DNA of 64,000 nucleotides from Paramecium tetraurelia (Eukaryota > Ciliophora > Oligohymenophorea > Peniculida > Parameciidae). The position numbers and the translations under genes are program-made. Shown here in pieces: positions 35,072 through 48,327 of this stretch. How positions within the stretch are numbered: the stretch's first letter is position 1; each line of letters opens with the position of its first letter. The stretch is from assembly GCF_000165425.1 (NCBI RefSeq), contig NW_001799555.1:246450-310449 (forward strand). The letters are read 5' to 3'. The notes beneath the pieces were generated by a model, which saw nothing but the letters and a program-made list of their open reading frames with translations, had not been told where the DNA came from and ran no database searches.

Positions 35072-38000
35072 TCATTTGCTCTTTGAAACTATCAGTTCCT
35101 TTTTCTTGCATATTAATCTCAAAGCCAATTAGATTTTCAGGAATAGTTGTTTTGCAAAAACTATTCCAAGACTCATAATCAAAAATGCCATCTGAATAAA
35201 GCCTAAAGTAACTTTTTTCTCATAAGAGAAATAATCCAAATCAATATCAATATATAAAAATAAACTTAGACTAAATAGTGTTAAAATACCTTCAATTATT
35301 AATAATAAAATCCTATCCAAATGAGAACATGATTTATATTTGTATATGATAATGCACTGAGTTACACTACTGATAGATATTAGTAAGCATTGCAAAATTT
35401 ATTATTCTTAGAAAAGTATTAATAAGATATGGAATATCATAGTTCTGGAAACATCTAGGGCAACAAATTTTATTTTTAGGTTTGCTATTTAATTTTTTTC
35501 CTTAGCATCGTTGCAAATGCTAAAGAGTTTTAATAACAAGTTTATATATGAGAAGAATATTAAGCCTGCAAAAGAAGTGCTTAAGATGCTTCTCAAATTG
35601 TTGATTTCATGATAATGAAGCTACAAAATCATTTTAAATATCAAATCCCATGAGTTAATGTAAATAAGTTGAATTACTTAATCATAATACTATAGATATT
35701 TCGTTTTGATTGATTATCTGATGCAATTTTAAAAAACAAGTATTGAATTAATCATTGCAATTTTAATCTTTGAGAAATAGGTTTCTTGTTATTAAAGATA
35801 TTCCTTCTATAAACTTAATCTAAATAATATAAAATAAAGTTTCTCTGCAAAATAAATAAGTGTTACAAATCCTATAAATTAAATTAATTATGGTAAAATA
35901 TTGGTAAAAAGATCGGCTTCTATCTTATATTATTAGAATTTTCCATTTAGATCAATTTATTTTTCCTTTCTTGTTATTAAATTTAAATAATCGTCAATTT
36001 AGAAATATTGAAGATAAGATGATACAGATAGCAATTCTTATGCTTAAAAATATACATTGAGGTTTTCAGGGTAGTCAACATTAATATATCTTAAAAAAGA
36101 TTGATATTACAAAAGATTCAAGGTTTCAACAACAAAAGAGCTTTCTCCAGAAACTAAAGAAATTGCACAAATAGATATTGCTCCAATCAAAAATGCTTTA
36201 TTGGATTATTAAGCATAAACAGTTACTTATTTTATTTATTTTGAGATTATTTTTGGCGTTTGTAGAGTAATTGACTAATTAAACGAATAAAGTGCTTAAT
36301 CGTTTGAGTTAACAACTTCTTGATTCAACTAAACTAGAAGAAGTGGTTTTGTTTAAAGTTGTAAAAATAATTCAATTTAAACCGAATACGAAGCATTTTG
36401 AAGATCAAATGAGATATCTTAAATTGAATTGATCGTTATATTATAATACTGGGAATCTAAATCTTCTATGCTTAGATCAAATAGATTTCTGTCTTTTTCA
36501 ATCTAATCTCTAAATTTGACCTGTTAATCAAATGTAATTTCAACATACTAAAGAGCAAACGATTGCTATTTATAAATAAGTACCATATTCGGTTTTAAAG
36601 AGTAAGCGCATTCATTTTCACGACATATTAAATTTTCACTTAATGATGAAATTTCTAGATTTTAACCTTAGCTACTTGTATAGTAACTACTTGCATTGTT
36701 ACTGCCTTTATTGTTACCACCTTTATTGTTACCACTTGTATTGTTACTACTTGTAAAGTTACTAGTCTTATCATTATTTTTGACTTCGTTGTTAATGCTA
36801 GAATTAATTTGGTCAGATTCTTTATTCAAAACACATTGGTTATTATCTAAGGTATAATCTTTATCGCATTCAAAGCATATACCATCTTTGCATACTTGGC
36901 AACTTTTTGTACATTAAAATTTGCATTCATAACATCCATCAAAAGGAAAATTATTTTCATCATCACAATATTCATTGCCTGCAACAATACCATCCCCACA
37001 TTATGGCAAGCAATCATTACTTTCTTTATCATAATATAATCCAATTACATCTTCACATGACTTTAGATATTGACAAAAATTAGTTGATTCTTGAAGTATT
37101 GTAGGTGGTTCACATTATAGACACTTTCCTAATGAGCAATCTAAACATTCAACTTGACATTAATATTTACACTAGAAACAACCATCGTATTCCAATAAAT
37201 TGCCATCATCACAAACTTCATCACTTGCCAGTATTTAATCACCACAATCAGAATTGCATGAATTACTTACAACATCCAAATAGAACCCTGAAAAACAATT
37301 AGTACAAATGCCATAAGCGCATGACTAACAATATTGAGGACATTGGTGTGAACAATTTAAACATCTATCTAATTAGTATTCACGTCCATCATCACATTCC
37401 TCCTATTAAACTATTATACCATCTCCACATTTAGGCGTACATTTGTTTCCATAATATCCAAATTCACATTCTAAACATTTGGAAAGTACACATTCTTTAC
37501 AATGTTTAAAGCATTTGTTCATATTATAATCAATTATACAAGTGCTGGTAATCTAATCAAGATATCCAAATTAACAATGAATACATTAGTTATTATTTAA
37601 CAATTGACAATTTAGTTGTTCATAATTTTTAAGTAAGGGTTGGATTGGTTTACATAAATTATTTAATTAATCAAATTCATAATCATTTTAACAAATTTGA
37701 CATATTCCATACAAACAACTTTCACAGTTTTGAGAACATTCATATTTACATAAAAAGCACCCATCAAAACTAATCTAATTTCCGTCATCACATTCTTCAT
37801 TTCCAACAACAATTAAATCTCCACAAATCGGATCACAAAAGTATGAATCTAATTTCCACCCTTCTTTGCACTCTAAACAAACACCTTCAATGCAACGTGC
37901 ACAATTAACATCACAAGTTTATTCACAATAATTGTTACAATCATCATCATTAAATAGATTTTGATCATCACACTATTCCATATCTTCTACTTTGCCATTT

Positions 38001-41000
38001 CCACAATATGAAGTACAACTGAAATCATACTCACAGTCAATTTTGATACAAATAAAATATTCATTCAAGAAATAACCACTACTGCATAATTAACATGCTC
38101 CTTAGATACAATTAAGACAAATGTTTTAACATTTTGATAAGCATTTATTTTCAACTAAAATAAATTCTTAAGAACATTGAAGCATTCACCATATATACAT
38201 TAAGTACAATCATCATCACATTCATATTTGCATTAATAGCAACCATCAAATTTTTCTATGTTTTAATCATCACATTCTTCCCATCCAGTTATATATCCGT
38301 CACCACATGAAGATTGACAAATTTATAAATCGTAATTTAACTAAAAACCTATTTAACATTACTAGATTAAAAAGCATCTATTCTAATTAAGTTCAAATTG
38401 TTCTGCACATTAATAACATTTACCATTATAACAATGAATACAGCTTACTGAACACTTAGGAATACAGTCACCATACTCATTTAGCTGATATTCATCCTTA
38501 CAAACTAAACAATTTCCATTTAAGTTAAATTAACATTCTCCAAACAAATCAATTTGTTTGTGTTAACCATAACAAAATCCATCCCTAAGTAAAAAATGTT
38601 GATCACATTATTAACATATCCCTTTTAAACAATTTATACATTATTAACTACAAGAATATTTACAATTGTAACAACCATCAAATTCTATATAATTATTATC
38701 TTCACAGTCTTCATCTTGAACTATAATTCCATCTCCACACTAAGATTCACATGCATGCCTATATAAATTAAAATAAAAGCCATATTCACATTAAAAGCAT
38801 TGATCTTTAAAATGTAGTTCACATAATTTTGGAGCAACATACATGCAACTTAAACAATTTTTATCATAAATTTCACATTGTTCATCATGTGCGAGTATTC
38901 CATCTCCACAATATGAAATACAAGTAAAGTTTTTATCTAAATAATAGCCATTTTGACAATCTATACAACTATTTTAATTACAAGTTGCACAGTAATCAAA
39001 ACAATAACTGCAATATAAATTAGGAGATAATTTAAGTTAATATTGACAGAAACTTAAGGGTGCAACTTTTAAATTGCACTTCTACTCTGTTTTTTCAAAG
39101 TATGCATATTTTGAACATTTAATACAATAGTTCCCAATTTGGATATCACAGTTTTCAATTATCATAAGATTATATTATAGAGACTTAACACAATACACTT
39201 TGTCTAAGGATAACTCATATCCGTCTTTGCATTGTTAACACACACCGAATTAACACTAGAAGCAATTGAAATCACATCTAAATTCACAAGATTAACAATT
39301 TTTATAAATCTGCAACGAAGTAATTATATCACATTGCTCTTTATATTTCTAAAGACCATCCCCGCATATTGAGTAACATTTAGATTATATTAATTGATAA
39401 CCTTCTTAACAATCATAACAGATTCCTTTTAGACAATTAAGACATGAATCCTGGCAACTAAATTGACAGAAATGACATCCATCTCCATAAATTAAATTGC
39501 CATCATCACATTATTCATCTTAGGTTATTATTTTATTGCCGCAATTTGAATAACATAAATTATCAATTCTATTATAACCTGGTTGACATACTAGACAACC
39601 AAGCCCAGTAGTATCACAAGTAAGGCAAGAATTTTGACATTTTGCTTAACAATTTTAACAACCTTTATATGGTAATATAAATGAATGCTCACATTGTTCA
39701 CCAACCACACTTAAAAAATCTCCACAAATTGGTATACATAATTTTTAATTAGAAAGATAATATCCAGTGGCGCATATTTCACATCTGTTACTTATGCAAC
39801 TTGTGCAAATACTTGTTGGCTAACACTAAAAGGAACAAGAGCTACTGCAGCCATCCTAATTAATTGTATTACCATCATCACATTACTCTGTATTGAATCC
39901 ATAAGGATCTACTACGACTATGCCATCTCCACATACATTTTTACAATAGTAAGAGTTAGGAACAAATCCAGGCAATTAACAACTTAAGCATTTGTTGGAT
40001 GTATAATCACAAGACGCACAATCAATTCTACAGAAATACTTACAATCTTTACACCCATCAGTATCAGAAGTGTTTCCATCATCGCATTATTCGTTCCCAA
40101 CTATTAGAAAATCTCCACATTTTTCTTTGCATTACCAAGGACTAACAGTTGGATCAATATAGAAACCAACAGTTGCACATTCAAAGCATTGTCCTTTTAT
40201 ACACTTTGTACAATAAGGCTAACATTAATATTGGCAATTATAGCAACCGTCATATTAAATAGTATTTCCATCCTCACATTGTTCAATTCCTGTAATAATT
40301 CCATCCCCACAAACATCAGGACAAGGCAATGTAGTTGATTAAACACAAGTTAAGCAATGGGCTGGACATTAAAATTAACAATTAAAGCATAAATCATTAA
40401 GAATTGTATTATTATCTTCACATTATTCATGCCCTTTTATTTATCCATCTCCGCAAATGGGTTGACATTCTCCAGACACTAATTGAAACCCAGTATCACA
40501 AGAACTACAAGTAATAGTATGCCATAATTATAAATTATTATTACATAATTTATAACATTGACTAAGAGAGGAATCTTCTGTTATTGGACAATCTATAATA
40601 TGATAATTAATTATACTTGTACAACTATTATTTAATTCATAATACCCAGGTGCACAAACACATTTTAATCCTTTTAATTTTCTATTTAAAGTGGAATCAC
40701 ATGTTAAACAGCCATCAATTGTCAATCTAAAGCAAGTTAAGCAAGATGAATGACAAGACATGCAAGCTTGTGTAGCATCTTAATAAGATTTCCCTGCTGG
40801 ACATCTACACGTTGATCCTACTTTTTCAATATTCGCAATATTATTGCATGTTACACAGTCATCAGAAGTTGGTCCAATACAAGTTTTACAAAATTAATGA
40901 CATAACTTACATTAAGGATTAGATGCAATTTGATAATATCCATCAATACATTTACATTGCCCATTTGATAATTGTCTATAATTTGTAATTAAACATTCTA

Positions 41001-43275
41001 TACATTAAGTAGAAGTCAAGCATTAATTACATTCAACTGGACAATCAAAACATTAATTTGATTCTTCATATTAATGTATTGTGCAAGTACATCCTAATTT
41101 AGATTAAGTATAGGTTGATTAACATGTTTAACAATCTAATTTTGATGTGCATGTTAAACAAGATTATGGGCAATCTAAACATTTCACAGATTCTTTATCA
41201 TAATATTGGTTATTCAAACACTCTGCTTAAGAAAATTTAATGATACTAGAATCATATGTACTGTTCCACAAAGTACAGGTAGATTAATCTGAACACTATA
41301 AACAATACGGTTTGCAATTATGAATAACAATAATATAATTGTAAAATCCACAATATGCCATAATTGGTTCATTATTTGGTCCAAAGCATTCCCAAGAGAT
41401 TGTTAATGTATTTGTGTTATGAGTGATTTTTTCATAAACTTTATCCTCTTTTGAGCCATCAGGATAAGTTTTAAAATAACTTGTAGTTGATTTAGAAACA
41501 GGTGTATTATTCTCAATTTGATATATAAAACTCCCATCTGTTGGGAATGACGGTCCATATACAATGTAAAATGCAATAGTAACACTATGATGGGGGGTTA
41601 TTATATTATGAATCCTTTAGAATTTAGCCTACGCCCATACAAAAGGTCCTCCAAAGACTCTATTTCCATACCAATATGAAAAATAGATATCTGATCCTTT
41701 TAAAAAGTTTGATCCACTTTGAGAGATTAAAGAATATTATGCATATTAACATGGGTCACCTGTCCGATCAATATATTCCTTAACCAAAAATTCAGAGTCT
41801 ATTTCTAAGATTATATAGTACAGGGTGTTTCTTCATCATAGTCTTAGCAATATGAGCCAACTAGTTTCTAATATGAAAATGAGCACCCCCATATGCATTT
41901 ACCGTCTCGATAAAAATAATATCCACCAGAACAAGACTTGCATTTAAAAGATACTTCACACAATTTACAATTTTCTGGACAATATCCTGAAGTAATTTAG
42001 ATTTTCATAATTCCCCATCCTGCTGTGCTATCTCTAAGTTAGAAGAATGATATTTACGTATAATTTCCTATTGCTGAAAATAAAAATGTATTATTTGGAA
42101 TATCAACATATAAAATCAATTTATATCCTATACTTTACGAATAGGTTAAATACGATCCAAGATCTTATGTTGAAGAGATTTTTAATTTATTGGTTTGCAA
42201 TCCAGAGCCATTTCTATAAATAGATCCATAATAAGTATTATTAATCTTAAACTATATTCCACAATTAACTGGAATATGATTATAAACTATAATTGAAATT
42301 TCCAATCCAATCAAATAGGTGGATTAAAAAGTAGGTGTTATACTGATATATCTATAAATTCCTGAATTAAACTTAAATATTCCAAATGCTTTATAATTAT
42401 TTTCAATAATAGTTGGAGTTAAATCTAAATATTGTTGATCATATATCAAATACCAATTCGAATTTTCAGTTTTATAATCTGAGTTTTTAATTTCAGCCTC
42501 CCTTATTAAATATGCTAAGTTATATTAATTAACAATAATTACTTTTATAACTTTAACAAAATCCATTGGAATAGAATGGGGAATCTATATCGCAAATATC
42601 CCTGCATCCTATATTCCTCTAATAGTATTAATTTGATGGGCAAGGTGGACAAATGTCGTCTGCTGGAACCCCATAATAGCAGCCGGTACATTAATTGTAT
42701 TTAGGTCCTATGCATGAAGAGCAGGATGGGTAGCACTTTAGTTAAGAGACATGCAAATTTTTAAGCGAAACCATTCCATTATTTAAATTTGTGGATGTAA
42801 ATTTAATTTATTATCTAGTTGTACTTAATGCTAGTGTAAAGTTCAACGTTTTAACTTCAAAAGGAGCAGTGTCGCAAAATCCAGTTGCCATTGTATAAGT
42901 AGTAGGGGATGTGTAAGTATATGAATATGAAAACGATCCTACAGCAACATTAACCATTTCAGAAGACCATGTACCCTGAAAATATAAATCTATAGATATC
43001 CAATCTCTATTCGTTTATGCGAAGGTATATTAAGTCTTAGCAGATGGATTTAATTGAGTAAGAGTTATATAGTCAGTAAATGGAGCGGCACAACTGATAA
43101 ATTGAGGAGTTCCTGAATCTGAAGACCTTATAAAACCTCCTGAATACAGGTATGCCATTGAGTCATAGCGTTCAGTAAATTGTGTATCGTAGAATAATAA
43201 GCTTGAATAGACTTGATATTAGGAACTAGAAATATCAAACAAAGTGAAAAGGATTTAGATAATAGAAATAGACAT
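35072..43275 (-). CDS. Giant Cys-rich surface membrane protein (DUF4215-type repeats), one frameshift
   Basis: Predicted about 2717 residues if one base is restored. N-terminus MSISIIQILFTLF is signal-peptide-like. Two introns (28 nt ending near 42510; about 23 nt near 41820) restore the frame. After two lectin-like, Cys-poor segments come furin/GFR-type CxxC repeats, then 15 copies of CGDG...E.C(D/E)DGN...DGC. This DUF4215-type Cys repeat is typical of ciliate surface proteins. Next is an Asn/Ser/Gly tract encoded by a 15-bp minisatellite, and finally about seven hydrophobic segments (for example 'AFLIGAISICAISLVSG', 'LDRILLLIIEGILTLFSLSL') with a basic tail. One base is missing near 38179-38183 (between GEC and QCSQEFILVENKC), where TGA follows about 40 codons later in the original frame. 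Arithmetic supports exactly one lost base. Confidence 0.85.
36676..36765. repeat. 15-bp minisatellite, six units, in coding sequence
   Basis: Six tandem 15-bp units of the type CTTTATTGTTACCAC / TTGTATTGTTACTAC. Units 3 and 4 are identical. Read on the minus strand they encode an Asn/Ser/Gly/Lys linker of period five (NNTSG, NNKGG, NNKGS, NNASS) just before the membrane part of the giant surface protein. Likely length-polymorphic. Confidence 0.85.
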
Positions 43276-43604
43276 AATTAAATAATTAAATATACAAAAT
43301 ATTAAAGAAATATATTATAAAAAATTAAAAAAATTTTTGTTACAAAATATTTCATTATAAAATAAAACAAAGAAATAAGATGTTGAAAATATGATTCGAT
43401 TTACCTGTTGGAACTTACATTATTAAATAAAACACAAAGCAAAGGATTTGATAAACAGAATAATTATTTTCTTAATTTGTCTTATATAATCATTAGAAAA
43501 AGAATTAATCTAATTTAATAATTCTTTTTTGCTTAATAATTTCATGTCGCTATTTCGTTTTGTTCAATTATAATTATCCTTTATAGTTATTCTTTCCTTC
43601 AATT
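43276..43604. other. non-coding upstream region of the giant surface gene
   Basis: About 330 nt, AT-rich, 5' of the giant gene (minus strand); the presumed promoter. No recognisable motif. Confidence 0.4.
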
Positions 43605-43915
43605 GTGATAGGATTTATTCTTCATATCCCAAGTATAGGAGAACACTATGAGTTAACCAGTTGTAGAGCTTAAAATTTAATTGATAATACAGCCCCATGA
43701 TATAAATTTGATTTCACGATTTGTTTTAACTTTGAGTAACTTTGAATAAATAAAGTTGTAAGTTATAAAGTGTTTAACTCTAATTCAGTTGATTTATTTG
43801 CTAACCACACTCGTGCATCTACAGCTTTGTCATCTCCTGCTTTATACGAGCTATTGATGGGACCATTAAACGGTTTAAACATCATCTGTTTTTAATATTA
43901 AATTAGGTAGTCAAA
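43605..43915 (-). repeat. second copy of the dispersed element (more intact)
   Basis: Collinear with 545-900 (see that entry). This copy contains an open frame on the minus strand and is therefore the better-preserved one. Homology fades beyond the 'tgtgata(a/g)gatt' block on one side and the 'catcatctgttt' block on the other. Confidence 0.55.
43622..43885 (-). CDS. small hypothetical protein encoded in the dispersed element
   Basis: 87 codons from ATGATG to TGA. Reads MMFKPFNGPINSSYKAGDDK, then 'AVDARVWLANKSTELELNTL', then a hydrophobic/polar remainder ending CSPILGI. Composition is protein-like, with TAA/TAG Gln codons. The other copy at 545-900 has lost the frame. No family recognised; it could equally be a fragment of a larger decayed gene. 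Confidence 0.35.
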
Positions 43916-44220
43916 AATTAAAGAATTGATTTTATTATACTACTTTATTTATTTTAGTTAAGAATTCTTAATTTTATAGTTAAGACTATTATAATAAAAG
44001 GTGAAAATTATTAGATTAGTTTAAATTGAAAGAAAAAAAAATTGAGAAAATCATTAATTAACAGTTTTAGTGGGTATTTTATATAAAAAATTAATTCCGT
44101 ATTATTTAATTACGATTTTGTTATTGAACAATAATTAATTTAAATTTAATTATGATGAAATGCTTTATTACGCATTATTTCACTATATATAAATTCTGAA
44201 TAGTGTTTACAATTTTAATT
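43916..44220. other. upstream region of the alternative oxidase gene
   Basis: About 305 nt between the element and the oxidase start, with long A/T runs; likely promoter. Nothing specific seen. Confidence 0.4.
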
Positions 44221-45036
44221 ATGATTTTAAGAATTAATAAACAATTTTTCAAAACCTTCTGTTCAACTAAGCCTCCTGTTGATGAAAAGAAGAACGTGAT
44301 GTATGCTATGCCTCATCCCATCTGGAACTAAGAGGCTATGAATAATGTTAAGATCGATCACAAATTGCCTTTGACATTTGGTGATAGATTTGCTCATTTA
44401 TTCATTCAGTCGATGAGAGTTGGATTTGATGTTCTTAGTGGTTATAGGAAGGTATTTCCTTGGTAGGACAACATAATATCAGAAAAGAAATGGATAAACA
44501 GGGTTCTATTTTTAGAGACAGTAGCAGGTGTACCTGGATTCGTTGCAGGAATGCATAGACATTTGAGATCCTTAAGAGGCATGAAAAGAGATTTGGGGTG
44601 GATTCACACATTATTAGAGGAGGCAGAAAATGAGAGAGTCCATTTGTTGACTTTTCTTACAATTAAGAAACCATCATTAATATTCAGAACAGGAGTGATA
44701 TTGGCTCAATTATGGTATGTTGCATTGTACTCAGTCGCATACATGATTCAACCAAGAGTGTGCCATAGAATAGTTGGATATTTAGAGGAGGAAGCTGTGA
44801 AGACCTATACTCATATGATTGAGGAAATAGAAATTGAAGGTAGTTCAATTCATTCTTGGAAAACGAGGCCTGCACACCAAAACTCAATTGAATATTGGAA
44901 ATTATCAGAAAATGCAACATTGTTGGATGTGGTCAAAGCAATTAGAAAAGATGAAGAACATCATAAGGAAGTAAACCATAAGTTTGCTGATGATTATACT
45001 TAATAATCGGAGAATCCATTCCCTCCAGGGTATTGA
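44221..45036 (+). CDS. AOX: Mitochondrial alternative oxidase
   Basis: 271 residues, intron-free. It is a ubiquinol oxidase of the inner mitochondrial membrane that reduces O2 to water and bypasses complexes III and IV. The four di-iron motifs are present: 'FLETVAGVPG' (LET), 'EAENERVHLLTFL' (NERxHL), 'YLEEEAVKTYTH' (LEEEA) and 'IRKDEEHHKEVNH' (RxDExxH). It also has 'RVGFDVLSGY' and 'WIHTLLEEAENE'. The N-terminus MILRINKQFFKTFCSTK is a plausible mitochondrial presequence. The C-terminus is 'DDYTQQSENPFPPGY'. The regulatory N-terminal Cys of plant enzymes is not evident. No lesion. Confidence 0.97.
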
Positions 45037-45091
45037 TTTTTAAATTATTATCCATTTTATTATCAATGCTTATAATATATTTTTATAATGA

Positions 45092-45436
45092 TCAAAACAA
45101 TTGAACAGGTGATTTGGTGGCATTTTTAAAATCGTAATAGATAGTAACATTAGGAGCAGTTTCTTGAGAATTCGACCCTTTGATTGCTAGAGCATCTCCA
45201 ATCTTTTTATTGAATATTTATTGTAATCTAATGTAATCAATAACTTACTGATTTTGCTTTTCAGCATCTAAATATAATCTGATATCTGTAATGCCTCCAT
45301 GCCTATCTTGCAATTCTTTATTGATAAACATGAGAGGGTCATTGTAAGCTACAACAATTTCGAAGTTTGGATAAGGCCAATCTTTTTCTAATATTACAAA
45401 TTTAAGTTTAATGTATTAATGTTATTCACTGTCCAT
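45092..45436 (-). CDS. small hypothetical protein
   Basis: 114 codons, ATG to TGA, intron-free. It starts MDSEQHQYIKLKFVILEKDW and contains 'FEIVVAYNDPLMFINKELQD' and 'RHGGITDIRLYLDAEKQNQQ'. Well-formed alpha/beta composition; clearly coding by codon pattern. No family recognised. It lies 55 nt from the oxidase stop (convergent) and about 95 nt downstream of the next minus-strand gene, with which it could form a single spliced gene. Confidence 0.65.
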
Positions 45437-45530
45437 TTCGAATGATGGCTAAAATAAGTATTTTATTAAGTATGTATATGTACATAGATATTATTAGAGT
45501 TCATTTTAATTTTAATAATGAAATATACTA

Positions 45531-46184
45531 TCATAATTCTTCAAACCCATCTTCAACTTATAGATTACGCTCTACTGGTTATGATTATTTTGGTTCTGGT
45601 TAGTCTTGTTAACCTTCTGTTTACTTTTTGATCCATTCTCGGGTTTTAAGAAATCGTTCAGGGGTTTTAGGTTCAAAGTTGAGTTATCTGAATGCTTTTT
45701 CTCTTCTAAGGCGACCCCCAAATTTAAAGAATTATTGAGACCAATGTTTAATTGCATGTTAAAGATCGACTATTGTTTTCGGTTCTTTCCACCAAGTAAC
45801 TACTTTAGTAGCACTATTCTCTTGAACATAACTAAGAAATTCATAATAATCAATAAGCATTTTGAGCAACTCGTCTTGAAATTCGATTTCGTGATTAATG
45901 AGGTCTTGTATTTGTTTATGTATTTACAATTTCAAGAAATTAATCTGCTCTGAAAAGTCTTTCACCATGAAAGAAAGTGAGATAGAGAGAATTGATTGTA
46001 TTACTTAATCACAGGTTTAGAGTGTAGGATTATTGAGGGAAAACTTAGGACTTAAACTAAGTTTGTAGTTTGTTTCTTGATTAATAAGAGTGTCTATTTC
46101 GACTTGAGGATCGATCATAATCTCATTCTCATTCTACTCAACATGGACGACCTCAATATTTGAACGAGGGCACAAGGCACCCAT
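45531..46184 (-). CDS. hypothetical protein with acidic N-terminus
   Basis: 217 codons without a required intron. It starts MGALCPRSNIEVVHVEQNEN; Gly2 and Cys5 suggest possible lipidation. The middle is helical ('EQINFLKLQIHKQIQDLINH', 'EFQDELLKMLIDYYEFLSYV') and the end is Gln/Pro-rich. A 19-nt GT-AG stretch near 45553 could splice it into the following small gene instead of the TGA at 45531. The function is unknown. It starts 41 nt downstream of the carboxypeptidase stop on the same strand. Confidence 0.65.
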
Positions 46185-46225
46185 TTAATTAATTATATAA
46201 ATGCAACACATTATATATATATCCA

Positions 46226-47775
46226 TCACAGTATATCTGATGGTAAAGGCATCTCAAATATGAAATGACTAGCCATTATGCTAGCAGCTTCAGGTTGGTC
46301 CATAGGAACCATGTGCCCAGCATTTCTTATAGAAACAAAGGTCAAGCCATCGATTTCCCAGACGCTACCAGCATTTTGTGGCTCTGATCCTTTGTCTCCT
46401 GGCTTGTACCAAGGTCTCCATTCCTCAATGGTTGGTAAGTCTAAAACATTATGATTAATATATACTTAGTTCCTTCTACAATTTATCGATCCAATACAAA
46501 GTACCAGTGATGGGAACAATAGCATCGACATCACCACTGAATTTCAGGATCCTAATTCCATTCTTGAGAAGCTTAGGATATAAGTGATAAGTGGCTCCTG
46601 GATCCTTCTTGTAATCAATGTTTGAGCAGTCATTCCAATAACCAGCGTCTTCTCTAATATGTAAAGCCTAGCATATAGATAAGTGGAGAGTACCTTTCTA
46701 AATGCTGCATTGTTGAGATACAGGAACAAGGCTTCTGATTCAGAGCATTCATTGACTTATCCAACCACTCCTTCCTTCATTGGATGTAATTTGAATCTCT
46801 TATCTCTCACCAATTCTCCTTTCTCATTATAATATGGCAATTGATAGCATTTTCCATATACATTATATGGATTAAAATAGAAGTCACTATAATAATAAGT
46901 TGAATAGTAGTACTCATCTCCATTGATTTGTTCCATCACTTCTCCAAAGATTTCCATGCATTCTGGAATTGCTTTCATGTGACAATAACTTGTCATTGTT
47001 TCGATCTTGTCATTTAATTTCTCACTGATGAATCCATGACCATGAAGGAACTTGTAAAAATGCACAGGGAAATTGAATCCCAAATCTGTGCATTCTGTTG
47101 GATCTGTGCATCCATTACCAATCATCAAACCCTTCAATCTGATCCTATCCCCAATTGCTACCTTGGCATTGTAATCAATGATCTCATTTGCCAATGTTGG
47201 AATGTAGATTCCAGCCCAGCTCTCTCCGGCAATATAAAAGTCTATGCTCTTGTATTCTGGGAATTTCTTAAAGAATTCAATCACTGCCTTCAAATTATCC
47301 TTTGCTGTGCTCTTGTCATCTGTAGTTGTATTTCCAAAAGAAAATCCGACTCCTGCTGGACTCTCCAAGTAAAACATGTTAGCCTATCAAATAGACATTC
47401 AATATTACAAAATTCAACCAAGTGAACAGATTTTATTTGAAATTATTTGTACCCAATTCTACTGTGAATGGCCCATTTTCCACCATGGCTCCATAAAGAG
47501 ATGAGCATCCAGGACCTCCATTTAACCACAATACGAGTGGAAATGTAGCTTACAATGGTCCAGCTAAGCTAAAGGCTGGAAAAGCAAAATAATGGAATTG
47601 CTTTTTACCAGCGTCATCGATTGGCAAATACCCAGAATACCTAAGAATTAAGTCTAATTCCTTACATCTTTCCTGAATATGGAATCTTGAACTTAGCCCA
47701 TGTGGACCCGTCAACCAAATCTTCAGCTGGGGCTCCTGCAACGAATCCTATAAAACAAAGGAGTGACAAAATCAT
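46226..47775 (-). CDS. Serine carboxypeptidase (family S10)
   Basis: 482 residues, four introns (25, 25, 26, 25 nt). The signal peptide [17 protein letters not shown] is followed by '[18 protein letters not shown]', the oxyanion motif '[20 protein letters not shown]', the nucleophile in '[17 protein letters not shown]', the catalytic Asp in '[12 protein letters not shown]' and the His in '[15 protein letters not shown]'. The catalytic triad is complete and the length is typical of S10 enzymes. It removes C-terminal residues at acidic pH in lysosomes/food vacuoles or is secreted. No lesion; one of the cleanest genes in the window. Confidence 0.97.
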
Positions 47776-48000
47776 AATTATGATAAATTATATTAAGTCA
47801 TCATACATCGCCTTTAATTAATATCTTCAAATATAATTAGATCAAACATATGAGCGAATTAATTAAATTTTTATTTATTACAACATCAACTTTAATTACA
47901 TTGATCTCCATATTGCTTAGAAGTTTACAATATTACCCACAAAATCTCTCTCAAAAATAGAAAAATAATTAAACCAATCTGAATTCATAAGATAATTATG
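47776..48000. other. intergenic region
   Basis: Upstream region of the carboxypeptidase gene; no specific signal. Confidence 0.35.
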
Positions 48001-48327
48001 ATGAATAAAAAAATCATATATACTCCTGATCCAATTCAGTTATTTCCTATAGACGTTGAATTTGATTATTTGTTCTTATACATTCGGTGAAGATTAATAC
48101 TCACCTTAGTTTATAAAATTATACCTAAATTTTTAAATCATCTTTTCTTACTTTTCATTAAAGTCATTAAGTATTGTAAATATCATCGTTACTGCAATAA
48201 GATACCATCGCAATCAACTTATCCAAAAATATTGTTATTGAACTTATATGAAACTTTGGAAGATTAATTGCCGAAAATTAATAAATAACATAATAAGATG
48301 ATGAAATTTTAGATACACAAAACCTGA
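48001..48327 (+). CDS. possible small spliced gene
   Basis: Starting MNKKIIYTPDPIQLFPIDVE, the frame closes to 90 codons if two GT-AG introns (23 and 31 nt) are removed. The second part reads 'IPSQSTYPKILLLNLYETLE' and ends at TGA 48325-48327. The introns were chosen to keep the frame open, so support is weak. No family recognised. Confidence 0.3.
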
